Shown one piece after another: positions 16,740 through 25,070 of a DNA stretch of 63,330 bases (positions are counted from its first letter, which is position 1; every line of letters begins with the position of its first letter). Below the pieces are notes generated by a model. It was given only the letters and a program-made list of their open reading frames with translations. It made no database searches and had not been told where the DNA came from. The translations under genes and the position numbers were made by a program. Source of the DNA: Paenibacillus xylanivorans (GTDB lineage Bacteria > Bacillota > Bacilli > Paenibacillales > Paenibacillaceae); contig NZ_LITU01000056.1 of the NCBI RefSeq assembly GCF_001280595.1, forward strand, positions 17,742 to 81,071. Direction: 5' to 3'.

Positions 16740-17699
16740 TTACTTAAACCAGCCCCGCTTCACAAACCAGGCCACCATGCTTCCACCCAGAACAAACATT
16801 AACAGCAGCACTGCCCCATACCCAAACTTCCATTGCAGCTCAGGCATATAGGCAAAGTTCATGCCATAAATCCCTGCAATCAGCGTCAGTGGCATAAAGA
16901 CTGTTGTAATCACCGTGAGTGTCTTCATAATAGCATTCATCCGGTTCGAATTCAGCGAAATGTAACTGTCGCGCAGGTCTGCCGTCATTTCCCGATCGGC
17001 TTCAATCATGTCTGTCAGCTTCAACAAATGGTCATAGATATCGGTAAAATATACGGTATGCTCTCCTGTTCGCTGCACATGCTGAGAATTGACTACCCGA
17101 TAGAGCAGATCCCGCATGGGCACTACCGTTCGTCTAAGCTTCAGCAATCGACTGCGCAGGTCGAACACCTGATTCATCAGGTCTTCCACCGACTCCTTGC
17201 CGCCCCTGTTCTCCAGTTCAGCCAGCTCATCCTCGATGGCAAACAGAGACGGGAAATAATGATCGACCAGCTTGTCCATCACTGTATACGCCGCTGCCAC
17301 TGGACCCCGAGCCCAGATGGTTCGTTCGTGCGCATGATGCAGCAACCTCTCCCACGCTTCATCGACTTCTTCCAGTATCCCGTGATGAAACGAAACCAGG
17401 AAGTTCGAACCCAGAAACAGGTCCACCTCTTCCGCTTCCAATGTGGTAGGGTTCAGCGCATGCAGCACAAGGAACTGCAAGTTGTCATAATAATCAAGCT
17501 TGGGCCGCTGCAACACATGCATACAATCCTCAATGGCTAATGGGTGAAAATGAAAATATGTATCCAGTAACCGGCTTTCCTCTTCCGAAGGCTGATTGAA
17601 ATCTGCCCAAACCCAGGCATAATCCTGCAGATCCAGCTGTGTAAGTGGTACATTTACAGATACCTGATGATCCCGTGAGATGGCGAGTGTACGAATCAT
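16740..17699 (-). CDS. corA: CorA-family magnesium/divalent-cation channel
   Basis: 319 aa. A large cytoplasmic N-terminal domain is followed by two C-terminal membrane helices. The selectivity motif YGMNF is at the end of TM1 (VFMPLTLIAGIYGMNF), followed by the periplasmic-type loop AYMPELQWKFG and TM2 (AVLLLMFVLGGSMVAWF). A basic tail, VKRGWFK, closes the protein. It is monocistronic, with DnaA-box clusters on both sides. Mg2+ is the usual substrate; Co2+/Ni2+ transport is possible. Confidence 0.93.
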   Translation of the reverse strand: MIRTLAISRDHQVSVNVPLTQLDLQDYAWVWADFNQPSEEESRLLDTYFHFHPLAIEDCMHVLQRPKLDYYDNLQFLVLHALNPTTLEAEEVDLFLGSNFLVSFHHGILEEVDEAWERLLHHAHERTIWARGPVAAAYTVMDKLVDHYFPSLFAIEDELAELENRGGKESVEDLMNQVFDLRSRLLKLRRTVVPMRDLLYRVVNSQHVQRTGEHTVYFTDIYDHLLKLTDMIEADREMTADLRDSYISLNSNRMNAIMKTLTVITTVFMPLTLIAGIYGMNFAYMPELQWKFGYGAVLLLMFVLGGSMVAWFVKRGWFK

Positions 17700-17779
17700 A
17701 AATTAGACCACGTCCTTGTCTTGTATCCTTTACGTTATTGTACAACTTTAACCACCGAACCGTCTCCTGCAACAGCCCA

Positions 17780-18008
17780 TTGTACACACGTTATCCTGCG
17801 AACGCGACAACAAAAAAAGCCAACCCTGTTGGCTTCTCTCATTTCCCTATCCACAGTTTCCTGTATCCACAGGAATATCTTCTTTTGGTTTATCATTCCA
17901 CGGATGGCTATCCACATATCCAGCCTGTCCACACGTTCATGCACAGGCGTCTCTTCATTTTGGTTGTATAATTGTCCACATATCCCGATATTCACATAGT
18001 TATGAACA
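17780..18008 (+). promoter_or_regulatory. DnaA-box cluster II (upstream side of corA)
   Basis: At least nine DnaA-box-like 9-mers, all on the plus strand, in 230 bp. One mismatch from TTATNCACA: TTGTACACA 17780, CTATCCACA 17847, GTATCCACA 17863, CTATCCACA 17908, TCATGCACA 17937, TTGTCCACA 17972, ATATTCACA 17988, TTATGAACA 18000. Two mismatches: CTGTCCACA 17925. No frame is supported here. The corA promoter must lie at its left edge and the pit terminator lies inside. Confidence 0.55.
17811..17834 (-). terminator. Terminator of the DUF47-pit operon
   Basis: On the minus strand AGCCAAC, 3-nt loop, GTTGGCT followed by seven T. It lies 220 bp past the pit stop. Confidence 0.7.
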
Positions 18009-18051
18009 GTTTGTCTGAAACCCCGAATTTGTTCCGGAACACTTCTTCTAA

Positions 18052-19041
18052 TTAGAAAATGATCCAGTACAATAATCCTGCCAGCGCCCCAGTAATCGGA
18101 ATCGTAATAAACCACGTAATAATAATACGTCCAGCAAGTCCCCATTTGACGGCTGAGAAACGCTTCGCGGAACCAACACCCAGAATGGCAGATGTGATTG
18201 CGTGAGTTGTACTCACCGGCAGGTGGAGCAATGTTGCCGTGAAAATAACAGATGCGGCTGACAGATCAGCTGCAAACCCGTTAATCGGTTCAATTTTAAA
18301 AATTTTGGTTCCCATCGTTTTGATGATTTTCCATCCACCGATGGAAGTACCGAGAGCCATCGCTGTTGCCGCGGAGATTTTAACCCAAAGCGGAACATCC
18401 AGATGATCCTGTACGCCTGCTGCGACCAGTGCAAAAGTAATAATCCCCATTGCCTTCTGCGCATCATTGGTACCATGTGTAAACGCCTGGAGCGCTGCTG
18501 TGAAAATCTGTACCGTACGGAAACCTTTGTTCACATTATGTGGACTGCGTTTGGCAAAAATATATTTTAGAATGGTCATGACCACATAACCTATGGCAAA
18601 TGCGATCAGAGGTGATATTAACAATCCTCCGACGATGTCAATAAATCCACTCCATTTGACTTTATCAGCCCCTGCGCCAACAAGTACTGCTCCAGCAAGA
18701 GCACCAATTAATGCATGCGAGGATGAAGAAGGAATACCGAACCACCATGTAACAAGATTCCAGATAATCGCGGCGATCAAGGTGACTATGACGACCTCGA
18801 TCCCATTATCCAGCGTGGTGGGGTCTGTTACACTCCCCCCAATCGTCTTCGCTACTCCAGTAAACATCATGGCACCGACAAAGTTCATCACCGCAGCCAT
18901 AAGGATCGCCCGGCGCGGGGTCAGTGCCCGTGTCGAGACCGAAGTTGCAATGGCATTCGCCGTATCGTGAAAACCATTAATGAAGTCAAACGCCAGTGCA
19001 AGGAAGACGACTATACCCAATACCCAAATCGTTGTTTCCAT
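18052..19041 (-). CDS. pit: Low-affinity inorganic phosphate transporter, PiT family
   Basis: 329-aa polytopic membrane protein. The PiT signature GFHDTANAIATSVSTRAL is at the N-terminus and its second copy GTNDAQKAMGIIT near the middle. About ten hydrophobic segments are visible, ending at IPITGALAGLLYWIIF. It imports metal-phosphate with protons or Na+. It follows the DUF47 gene by 14 bp and starts behind AAGGAGCCAGAGAATA, so the two form an operon. Confidence 0.93.
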   Translation of the reverse strand: METTIWVLGIVVFLALAFDFINGFHDTANAIATSVSTRALTPRRAILMAAVMNFVGAMMFTGVAKTIGGSVTDPTTLDNGIEVVIVTLIAAIIWNLVTWWFGIPSSSSHALIGALAGAVLVGAGADKVKWSGFIDIVGGLLISPLIAFAIGYVVMTILKYIFAKRSPHNVNKGFRTVQIFTAALQAFTHGTNDAQKAMGIITFALVAAGVQDHLDVPLWVKISAATAMALGTSIGGWKIIKTMGTKIFKIEPINGFAADLSAASVIFTATLLHLPVSTTHAITSAILGVGSAKRFSAVKWGLAGRIIITWFITIPITGALAGLLYWIIF

Positions 19042-19055
19042 TATTCTCTGGCTCC

Positions 19056-19673
19056 TTAAGAATTACGCATAATGATGGATTCGAGCACATTCGCTACGTC
19101 TTCGCAAGCATCCGTTGTCGTCTCAAGACGCTCGTAAATTTCCTTGCGTTTGATCAACTCAATCGGATCAGACACAGTAGCGAAAAGATGTTTGATACAC
19201 ATGCGCAGCACTTCGTCACCCTGGTTTTCCAGGTCGTTCAGACGAATCGTGTACTCGCGGATCGCCAGCAATTTTTTCTGAGACAGCAGATGAATGGCCT
19301 TCTGAATTTCGTAAGCCGATTGGCGCAAAATTTCAGAGAACTGCACGATAAATTCGTCCGGTTCAGTCAGTTGGTACATATAGAAACGGGAAGCCGTTGC
19401 TTCAAGTCCGTCCAATACGTCATCAAGTGTTGTTGTCAGTTCCATAATATCATCGCGTTCGATCGGCGTGATAAATGTCTTGTTGAGCTCTGTAATGATG
19501 GTATGAACATAATCATCACACTGGGACTCGTACTTCTTCATTTCATTGGCAAAAAGAGTCACATCCTGAAGGTTGGAAACATGTTGGGAGAAATAATCTG
19601 CCGCTTGCACGACCGTATCTGCCATGTTCTCTAGTGTCTCAAAAAATATATCCTTCTTCTTCTTAAGCTTCAT
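19056..19673 (-). CDS. DUF47 (PhoU-like) phosphate-transport accessory protein
   Basis: A 205-aa all-helical cytoplasmic protein of the DUF47/PhoU-like family, usually encoded just before a PiT transporter and thought to modulate it. Visible acidic E/D-rich helices (ERDDIMELTTTLDDVLDGLEA, TTTDACEDVANVLESI) match the metal-cluster motifs of PhoU proteins. ATG at 19673 is chosen because AAGGGGAT lies upstream; the longer frame to 19718 lacks one. Confidence 0.9.
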   Translation of the reverse strand: MKLKKKKDIFFETLENMADTVVQAADYFSQHVSNLQDVTLFANEMKKYESQCDDYVHTIITELNKTFITPIERDDIMELTTTLDDVLDGLEATASRFYMYQLTEPDEFIVQFSEILRQSAYEIQKAIHLLSQKKLLAIREYTIRLNDLENQGDEVLRMCIKHLFATVSDPIELIKRKEIYERLETTTDACEDVANVLESIIMRNS

Positions 19674-19889
19674 AGCTCTATCCCCTTTACGAGAAATTGC
19701 CGATAACCGATGAAACATGAAATGACAACCTTTGATATCTTATCATAAATGTTTCACGGTTTGTACATAAGGCATGATCCTTTTTTATATTCTTATCACA
19801 TAAATCTGAAATGAATCTTAATTATTTGGAATGGCTGGAAAAATGATGATGAAATTTTACACTGCGTTTACATTTCTCTTCAAATTGGA

Positions 19890-20957
19890 TTAATTTTGAA
19901 TTTTGATATGCCCTGCAAAGTCAGGCTGATTCGGAACGATACTTATAAAAGTCTTGCCAGGAACAAGAGCAACTTCGGTCCCATTTTGCACAAATCGAAT
20001 AATATCACCCGGTTTCTTGACCCACTGCCCTCGAATCATTTTACCTTTCTGAAACAGCATCGCTTCACCACCCTGCTCCAGATTAACGGACAGTCTGCCC
20101 ACGTTGTCGAGCACCTTGTGATTCGCACCCGCTACAATAATGTTGGCCGCTCCGATGGGATTGCCGTTATCCAAATCCTGATCTGCTTTTCCGTTCACTA
20201 ATCTCATATATCGTCCGCTAACTTCATCATAATCATACGTTACCCGGTAACTCTCCAATAAATAATGAAGATCGAATTGCTTCGCTGACTCTCCAGCGGA
20301 TGTGGCTCCTTCTTCGTTATACGTATACACAGGGGATTTGAAGTCGTGACTATACCCTTTGGTGTTCGCGCCTTCTCTCAGCTTGTCCGCCGAAGTGTAC
20401 AGATTATGTGGGGCTTTACGATCCGATGAACGCCAGAAATAAGGGCCGCTATTCGATATTTCATCCATATGCTGTTTCTGCTGCTTTTGCAAAATGGAAT
20501 AAGCATCCGGGCTGCCGCCCGCATGAACCAATACACCATCATAACTCTCACCAAGCTCGATTAGATAAGGGCGGATACTGCGCACGGGTCCAACCGTCTC
20601 TGCCCCGCCTTCACTCTGGAAGATGGCAATAAAACGAGTAATTCCTCCCTCAGCGAGCACTTCGATAATAATATCTGCCGCACTCAGACCTGATTGGGGC
20701 CGCGCTGCAGGAGCATTGTTAATCATGACCGCCAGTGGGCGGCGTGTAATTGCTTCATCAACAGGCAGGCCCGTCAGTGGTGCGGTGTAGAGCGACGTGG
20801 CGGGTTCTTCCGTCACTTGTTCTTCCTGTACAGGTGTAGGAACGGACTCTGGCTTCGGAATCTGGACCATCTCCTTACTCTGGCAAGCAACCAGACTTAG
20901 GGCCAGAATAAGCAGCGACGCCGCTGACGTCGTTTTGTTCCATTTCAATTGCTTCAA
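19890..20957 (-). CDS. yerB: DUF3048 lipoprotein, YerB family
   Basis: 355 aa. A lipoprotein signal peptide (LLILALSLVACQ, lipobox LVAC) is followed by a Pro/Glu-rich linker and the two-part DUF3048 domain (RRPLAVMINNAPAARPQSGLSAADIIIEVLAEGGITRF...). The function is unknown; it is anchored on the outer face of the membrane. The start is TTG (20957) behind a strong GGAGGTACATATA. B. subtilis yerB sits beside yerC and upstream of pcrB-pcrA; here those neighbours have been separated. Confidence 0.92.
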   Translation of the reverse strand: MKQLKWNKTTSAASLLILALSLVACQSKEMVQIPKPESVPTPVQEEQVTEEPATSLYTAPLTGLPVDEAITRRPLAVMINNAPAARPQSGLSAADIIIEVLAEGGITRFIAIFQSEGGAETVGPVRSIRPYLIELGESYDGVLVHAGGSPDAYSILQKQQKQHMDEISNSGPYFWRSSDRKAPHNLYTSADKLREGANTKGYSHDFKSPVYTYNEEGATSAGESAKQFDLHYLLESYRVTYDYDEVSGRYMRLVNGKADQDLDNGNPIGAANIIVAGANHKVLDNVGRLSVNLEQGGEAMLFQKGKMIRGQWVKKPGDIIRFVQNGTEVALVPGKTFISIVPNQPDFAGHIKIQN

Positions 20958-21178
20958 TATATGTACCTCCTGGACGATATGGCTGAAATCTAGGCTGTAG
21001 TTGCTCTTATGTAGGTGACCATTTCACGTATTTCTTTCCATTTAATCACACACAGCACCATTTGTCTTCGATAAGAAGAGCATTTCCTACCCTGCATTTT
21101 ACGTTTGAAACTTAGGATAGGCTGAAAAATATGTCCTAAATGTGAACTTCTCAAACCTTACTTAAAATTTGAACTAGA

Positions 21179-21222
21179 TTGTGATAATAATCACAAACAA
21201 GATGACTTTTGAACTATACAAT
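21179..21222 (+). promoter_or_regulatory. FNR/Crp-type site and promoter of the doxX gene
   Basis: TTGTGATAATAATCACAA (21179-21196) matches the TGTGA-N6-TCACA site of FNR/Crp regulators; Rex (TTGTGA-N6-TCACAA) is a second reading. A -10 TACAAT at 21217-21222 would put the site centre near -41, the classic class II activator position. Confidence 0.6.
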
Positions 21223-21295
21223 AAAGACATCAAAGGTGATCACTTAGAAAAAGAAAAACACAACACACACTAAATTCCATGAAGGAGTGGTTTAT

Positions 21296-21835
21296 ATGTT
21301 CAGCTTCAACCAATGGCTTAGAGAAAACAAAGTGGCAATGTGGATTTTGACAGTACTTCGGGTGTATATCGGTTACGACTGGATGACACACGGCTGGGGC
21401 AAATTGACAGGCGGATTCCAGGCTGGAGGATTCCTTGCAGGGGCAGTAGGAAAAGCAACGGGTGAAAATCCAACCGTTCAGGCATGGTGGGGAACATTCC
21501 TTGAGAACTTCGCGGTACCAAATGCGGGACTGTTCGACTTCATCATCCCTCTGGGTGAATTCCTTGTAGGTCTGGGTCTCGTTCTTGGATGCTTTACAAC
21601 ACTGGCAGCACTGATGGCAATGGTCATGAACTTCGCGTTCCTCTTCTCGGGAACAGTAAGCACGAATGCTCAACTGGTTCTGATGGAAGTCTTCCTTGTA
21701 GTCGCTGGTGCGAACGCTGGTAAAATCGGTTTGGATCATTGGGTAATGCCTTACCTCCGCGGATTGTTCACTCGCAATAAAGGCAGCCAGCATAAAGACA
21801 CACCAACGATAAATCATACGCACAAAACAGCCTAA
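21296..21835 (+). CDS. DoxX family membrane protein
   Basis: About 179 aa with four hydrophobic segments (AMWILTVLRVYIGYDW, FIIPLGEFLVGLGLVLG, LAALMAMVMNFAFLFSG, LVLMEVFLVVAGAN), as in DoxX/DoxD-related quinone-linked membrane proteins. The His/Lys-rich tail ends THKTA. ATG at 21296 is set by GAAGGAG eight bases upstream. It is monocistronic with an FNR-type site, suggesting a role tied to oxygen or redox state; the biochemical role is not known. Confidence 0.87.
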   Translation: MFSFNQWLRENKVAMWILTVLRVYIGYDWMTHGWGKLTGGFQAGGFLAGAVGKATGENPTVQAWWGTFLENFAVPNAGLFDFIIPLGEFLVGLGLVLGCFTTLAALMAMVMNFAFLFSGTVSTNAQLVLMEVFLVVAGANAGKIGLDHWVMPYLRGLFTRNKGSQHKDTPTINHTHKTA

Positions 21836-21855
21836 AAATTAAATAGGTATTCGCG

Positions 21856-21893
21856 GTCCTGCTCCCCTCCCCCTGGAGAGCAGGACTTTTTTT
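21856..21893 (+). terminator. Terminator of the doxX gene
   Basis: GTCCTGCTC (21856-21864) pairs with GAGCAGGAC (21878-21886), followed by seven T. Confidence 0.85.
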
Positions 21894-21992
21894 GTTCTCT
21901 GATCAGCTTGTACATTCATCTGACTTGCTCATCTACAGAAGCACGTATTATGATGAACATATCGATCGATTATAATCAAAGGAGTACATAAC

Positions 21993-22205
21993 ATGCCAAC
22001 CCAGCGCCGTCTTGAAACCGATGCCGACTTCCAGGAAGCCATGGAAATGAAGTATAAGGTTCGTGTTTTTAAAGATAACCACCAGATTGATTCCGGTGGC
22101 ATCATTATCCGTTTCGACAACAATACCATTGTTGTGCAGTCCAGCGTAAGTGATCTGGCTTATCATTCGCGTACAGCTTGTGAGCTTTTCGAAATTCGTA
22201 AGTAG
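21993..22205 (+). CDS. Small conserved-looking hypothetical protein (70 aa)
   Basis: A 70-aa soluble protein that I do not recognise. A helical N-terminal half (RLETDADFQEAMEMKYKVRVF) is followed by beta-like alternation (GGIIIRFDNNTIVVQSSVSDLAYHS). The RBS AAAGGAGTACATAAC and a clear terminator 30 bp after the stop show it is a real single-gene unit. No signal peptide or membrane segment. Confidence 0.75.
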   Translation: MPTQRRLETDADFQEAMEMKYKVRVFKDNHQIDSGGIIIRFDNNTIVVQSSVSDLAYHSRTACELFEIRK

Positions 22206-22236
22206 CTACACAATCTTGCAGATGCTCGAGTCATAG

Positions 22237-22284
22237 AAAAAGGTTCCTGAAGCCCATCATGCTGGCCGCAGAAACCTTTTTTTG
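22237..22284 (+). terminator. Terminator after the 70-aa gene
   Basis: AAAAAGGTT...AACCTTTTTTT with an inner CTG/CAG pairing and a long loop, then TTTGTTC. Confidence 0.7.
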
Positions 22285-22385
22285 TTCAACTATTTAATAG
22301 CTAATGTCTGTCTTGTAGATTGACCACACACGCATTAACGAAATAAAAGCCACAGACCTGTTGACGTTCTGTTGTCTGCTCCAAG

Positions 22386-23171
22386 TTATACGCCGTCACC
22401 AAACTGCCAGCAGTTCAAACTGAGCGTACCGTATGGATACGACTGGAATAGACGTTTGGCAGATCGGGACATGTCCGCCGTACCCATGGCATAGAACAAG
22501 GGCGCAATGTGCTCCATTCCATAAGATGGAACTGCCGTGCGGGCATGGGGAGCTTTCTTGTCATATTGAAACAGCTCTCTCGTGTTCCACTGCTCAAGCC
22601 GCTCGCCGATCCAGTTATCGAATTCCACTGCCCAGTCTTGCGGTTCATCATTGCTGCCAAGCATGCGCAGGTTATGAACCGTTCCACCGCTGCCAATGAT
22701 CAGCACATTATCATGACGCAGCTGTTCCAGCATCCGGCCAATATCATACTGTTCCTGCGGGGAACGCAACGAATCGACAGATACTGCAATAACAGGAATA
22801 TTGGCCTCTGGATACATGTGTAATAGCGGTACCCATACACCGTGATCCAGGCCTCGGCCACGAACCGGTTGATGTGCAAGATTACTCCGAGTGAACAAGG
22901 CGCAGATCTCATTCGCCAGGTCTGGCTGACCCGATGCAGGGTATTTCATTGTATACATATTAGAGGGAAATCCGTAAAAATCATGCAAGGTCTGATGTGT
23001 ATCATCCATTGTCACGGACGGTTCGGGACAATCCCAATGCGCCGTAAATACAACAATGGCTTTCGGAGCCGGCAGCCTGTCTCCAAGCTGGTTCAAAAAG
23101 TGAGTGTAGTCATTGCTCTCCACCGCCAGAGCGGGAGAACCATGCGCAATGAATAATGCGGGTAATGTCAT
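22386..23171 (-). CDS. Class III extradiol ring-cleavage dioxygenase (DODA/YgiD type)
   Basis: A 261-aa Fe(II)-type ring-opening dioxygenase related to 4,5-DOPA dioxygenase. Metal and catalytic histidines are visible in ALFIAHGSPALA, FTAHWDCPEP, GRGLDHGVWVPL and GSGGTVHNLR, in family order. ATG at 23171 is preferred (GGAGG nine bases upstream); an in-frame TTG lies at 23180. The natural substrate in bacteria is mostly unknown. It stands alone, convergent with the upstream small gene. Confidence 0.88.
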   Translation of the reverse strand: MTLPALFIAHGSPALAVESNDYTHFLNQLGDRLPAPKAIVVFTAHWDCPEPSVTMDDTHQTLHDFYGFPSNMYTMKYPASGQPDLANEICALFTRSNLAHQPVRGRGLDHGVWVPLLHMYPEANIPVIAVSVDSLRSPQEQYDIGRMLEQLRHDNVLIIGSGGTVHNLRMLGSNDEPQDWAVEFDNWIGERLEQWNTRELFQYDKKAPHARTAVPSYGMEHIAPLFYAMGTADMSRSAKRLFQSYPYGTLSLNCWQFGDGV

Positions 23172-23350
23172 TGCTGCCAACCTCCAGACACGGATAGGAT
23201 GCTTACCCTTCTATTTTACCCCGAAGAAGGCGCTTTTCCAAGCTAACATCCCAATCAGATGCAATCTGGACGCGCATGTTGCCTTATGGACTAATCCATA
23301 TTGGACATGGATGTTCCTACCTAACGAAAAAGATTGAGATATAATCACTC

Positions 23351-24181
23351 TTAGATCATCCAATGCTGCCAATCCTGTTCGATCTTCTGACGCTCTCCCA
23401 GCCATTCTCTCGTACGCGTGATCAGCTGTTCACGCTCTTTACCGGAAGAGAAGGTATGATCGCCCTGGAAAATAATCTCCTTGTCGCAGCGGCCTTCCTG
23501 GCGCATCCAGAATACCTTTTGATACAGGAACGCGTAATCTACAGGAATGATCTCATCCGACGTGCCGTGCACCACCAGAACATCCCCGTTAAATTTAACA
23601 GCTTCCTGGAATGGCTGATGTTCAGCCAATGATTCAAAGAATGCCGGAGTAAACTTGTAGCCGAGATAATCAGCAGATCCCAGTTTCACCCCTTCATCGT
23701 ACACATTACGTCCCGTAATCTTCACAATATCATTGAACGGATATCCCACAGATGACCACATGACGAGATTCTTGACTCGTTTGTCACGGACAGCAGTCAG
23801 CAGAGCAACAGCTCCACCCAGACTATGACCTATCAGCGTTACACGGGTTGGATCTACATCACTGCAATTTACTGCATAGTCCAGCACAGAACGTGTTTGG
23901 GTAATCATGGACTCAAGCCCTTCAGCTCCGTACTCACCGCTGCTCTCCCCGCAGCCGATATAATCGAAGCGCAGCACCAAATACCCATCTTCGGCCAGCT
24001 CACGGGCGGTTTTCACAAACAGACGATCCACACCGATCCGACTTCCTACGAATCCATGGCAGATGACAGCAAGAGGAACGCGCTGTTGATGATTTCCCTC
24101 CTTGATGTCTTTGACGACCGGATAATGAATCGTGGCTGTTAATTCTTCCTGCCTATGACGAATACTGATCTGACGCTCCAT
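23351..24181 (-). CDS. Alpha/beta hydrolase (serine esterase/aminopeptidase type)
   Basis: 276 aa. The oxyanion segment is VICHGFVGSRIGVDRLF, the nucleophile elbow GHSLGGAVAL, the acid region HGTSDEIIPV and the catalytic His in GDHTFSS. The layout resembles cinnamoyl/feruloyl esterase-like hydrolases (inference). ATG at 24181 is chosen because AAAGGGGAA sits eight bases upstream. A promoter with TTGACT and TAATAT 17 bp apart lies near 24275-24305. Confidence 0.83.
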   Translation of the reverse strand: MERQISIRHRQEELTATIHYPVVKDIKEGNHQQRVPLAVICHGFVGSRIGVDRLFVKTARELAEDGYLVLRFDYIGCGESSGEYGAEGLESMITQTRSVLDYAVNCSDVDPTRVTLIGHSLGGAVALLTAVRDKRVKNLVMWSSVGYPFNDIVKITGRNVYDEGVKLGSADYLGYKFTPAFFESLAEHQPFQEAVKFNGDVLVVHGTSDEIIPVDYAFLYQKVFWMRQEGRCDKEIIFQGDHTFSSGKEREQLITRTREWLGERQKIEQDWQHWMI

Positions 24182-24293
24182 GCCCATTTCCCCTTTCCAT
24201 TCTTCCCTGCTCTTGTTCATTTTGTTAATTATATATAAATCCGATAAGTTTAATGTGTATTAAGATGATATTAGTATATTATCATCCTGTGAA

Positions 24294-24342
24294 CCTCAAG
24301 TCAACGTGAGGAAATGTCCATTTCTAGACGTACCTTGTCTAG
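24294..24342. promoter_or_regulatory. Two inverted repeats in the esterase upstream region
   Basis: CCTCAAGTCAACGTGAGG (24294-24311) overlaps the likely -35 of the esterase promoter. TCTAGAC...GTCTAGA lies at about 24330-24350. Both are plausible operators for an unidentified regulator. Confidence 0.35.
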
Positions 24343-24361
24343 ATTTTATCGGTAATTACTC

Positions 24362-24400
24362 AAAAAAAATGAGCCAAGCTGATAACAGCTGACTCGAATA
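24362..24400 (-). terminator. Terminator of the 78-aa gene
   Basis: On the minus strand an imperfect GAGTCAGCTG/CAGCTTGGCTC stem is followed by ATTTTTTTG, 20 bp past the stop. Confidence 0.6.
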
Positions 24401-24420
24401 ATTCCTAATACTTGAAGCCA

Positions 24421-24657
24421 TTACTCATAACTGCGACGGAACATCTCATGAGTCTCCACTCGACCCTGCCATTCATGTTCATGGACCGTATTCGAGATCC
24501 CCCAGAAGCTCCCTGACTGAAAGGTCCCATCTGTATACACTTCCGCATATTCAGTATCCTCCAACGTCCCATCCATTGGCACAACCTCATCCGCTACTCC
24601 GCGGGAGTTGCTATTCAGCAGCAGCTTCCTTGTTAATTTATCCGTTTGTTGATCCAT
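24421..24657 (-). CDS. Small acidic hypothetical protein (78 aa)
   Basis: A soluble, acidic protein of about 78 aa that I do not recognise. It is rich in D/E/T (VVPMDGTLEDTEYAEVYTDGTFQSG) with aromatic and His residues near the end (SNTVHEHEWQGRVETHEMF). ATG at 24657 has GGAG ten bases upstream; an in-frame GTG at 24666 is also possible. Its own terminator supports it as a real gene. Confidence 0.6.
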   Translation of the reverse strand: MDQQTDKLTRKLLLNSNSRGVADEVVPMDGTLEDTEYAEVYTDGTFQSGSFWGISNTVHEHEWQGRVETHEMFRRSYE

Positions 24658-24855
24658 ACCTGCCACACTCCAATCCCTGGTTTCTGTTGGAAATGCTACT
24701 ATTGTGGTGGAATCGGCTGTAATTTATTCATTCTTCACACAATCGTTAGAACTGGACGAGCACTTACGTATATTAACGGCGAACCACGGAGAATCTAAAC
24801 AATATATCATAGCCAACATTTGCCTCCGATTCCTTCTGGCGAAAGGGTTGAATTC

Positions 24856-24975
24856 ATGGAACACATCTTGGAATGGATTCGTATTCACGGAAAACTGGTA
24901 CTGCTATGCACCTGTGTCATTCTGGCCTGCGCAGGGCTATGGTCGAATCGTAAACAGTTGTTTTATAAGGAATGA
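24856..24975 (+). CDS. Small single-span membrane protein (39 aa)
   Basis: ATG at 24856 behind AAAGGG with eight-base spacing opens a 39-codon frame ending TGA 24973-24975. Its layout is an amphipathic start (MEHILEWIRIHGK), one hydrophobic helix (LVLLCTCVILACAGLW) with three cysteines, and a basic end SNRKQLFYKE. This is a classic small membrane protein plan, but there is no homology evidence. It precedes the DUF1129-like gene. Confidence 0.45.
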   Translation: MEHILEWIRIHGKLVLLCTCVILACAGLWSNRKQLFYKE

Positions 24976-24977
24976 CT

Positions 24978-25006
24978 TTGCGAAACGAGAGCCCTTCCCG
25001 TATACT
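24978..25006 (+). promoter_or_regulatory. Sigma-A promoter of the DUF1129-like gene
   Basis: TTGCGA (24978-24983), 17 bp, TATACT (25001-25006). It argues that the protein starts at the downstream TTG 25071 rather than at ATG 24972. Confidence 0.6.
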
Positions 25007-25070
25007 AAAATACCGTCAGGGTCTCCAGATCACTGGGGATCAGAACGTGTGTAGACAGGGGGAGCAATCA

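Noticed and set aside
21230..21823. 197-aa minus-strand frame
   Set aside because: Antisense to the doxX gene; Cys/His-rich shadow.
24704..25054. 116-aa plus-strand frame
   Set aside because: No RBS; overlaps the better-supported 39-aa ORF and a promoter; composition not protein-like.
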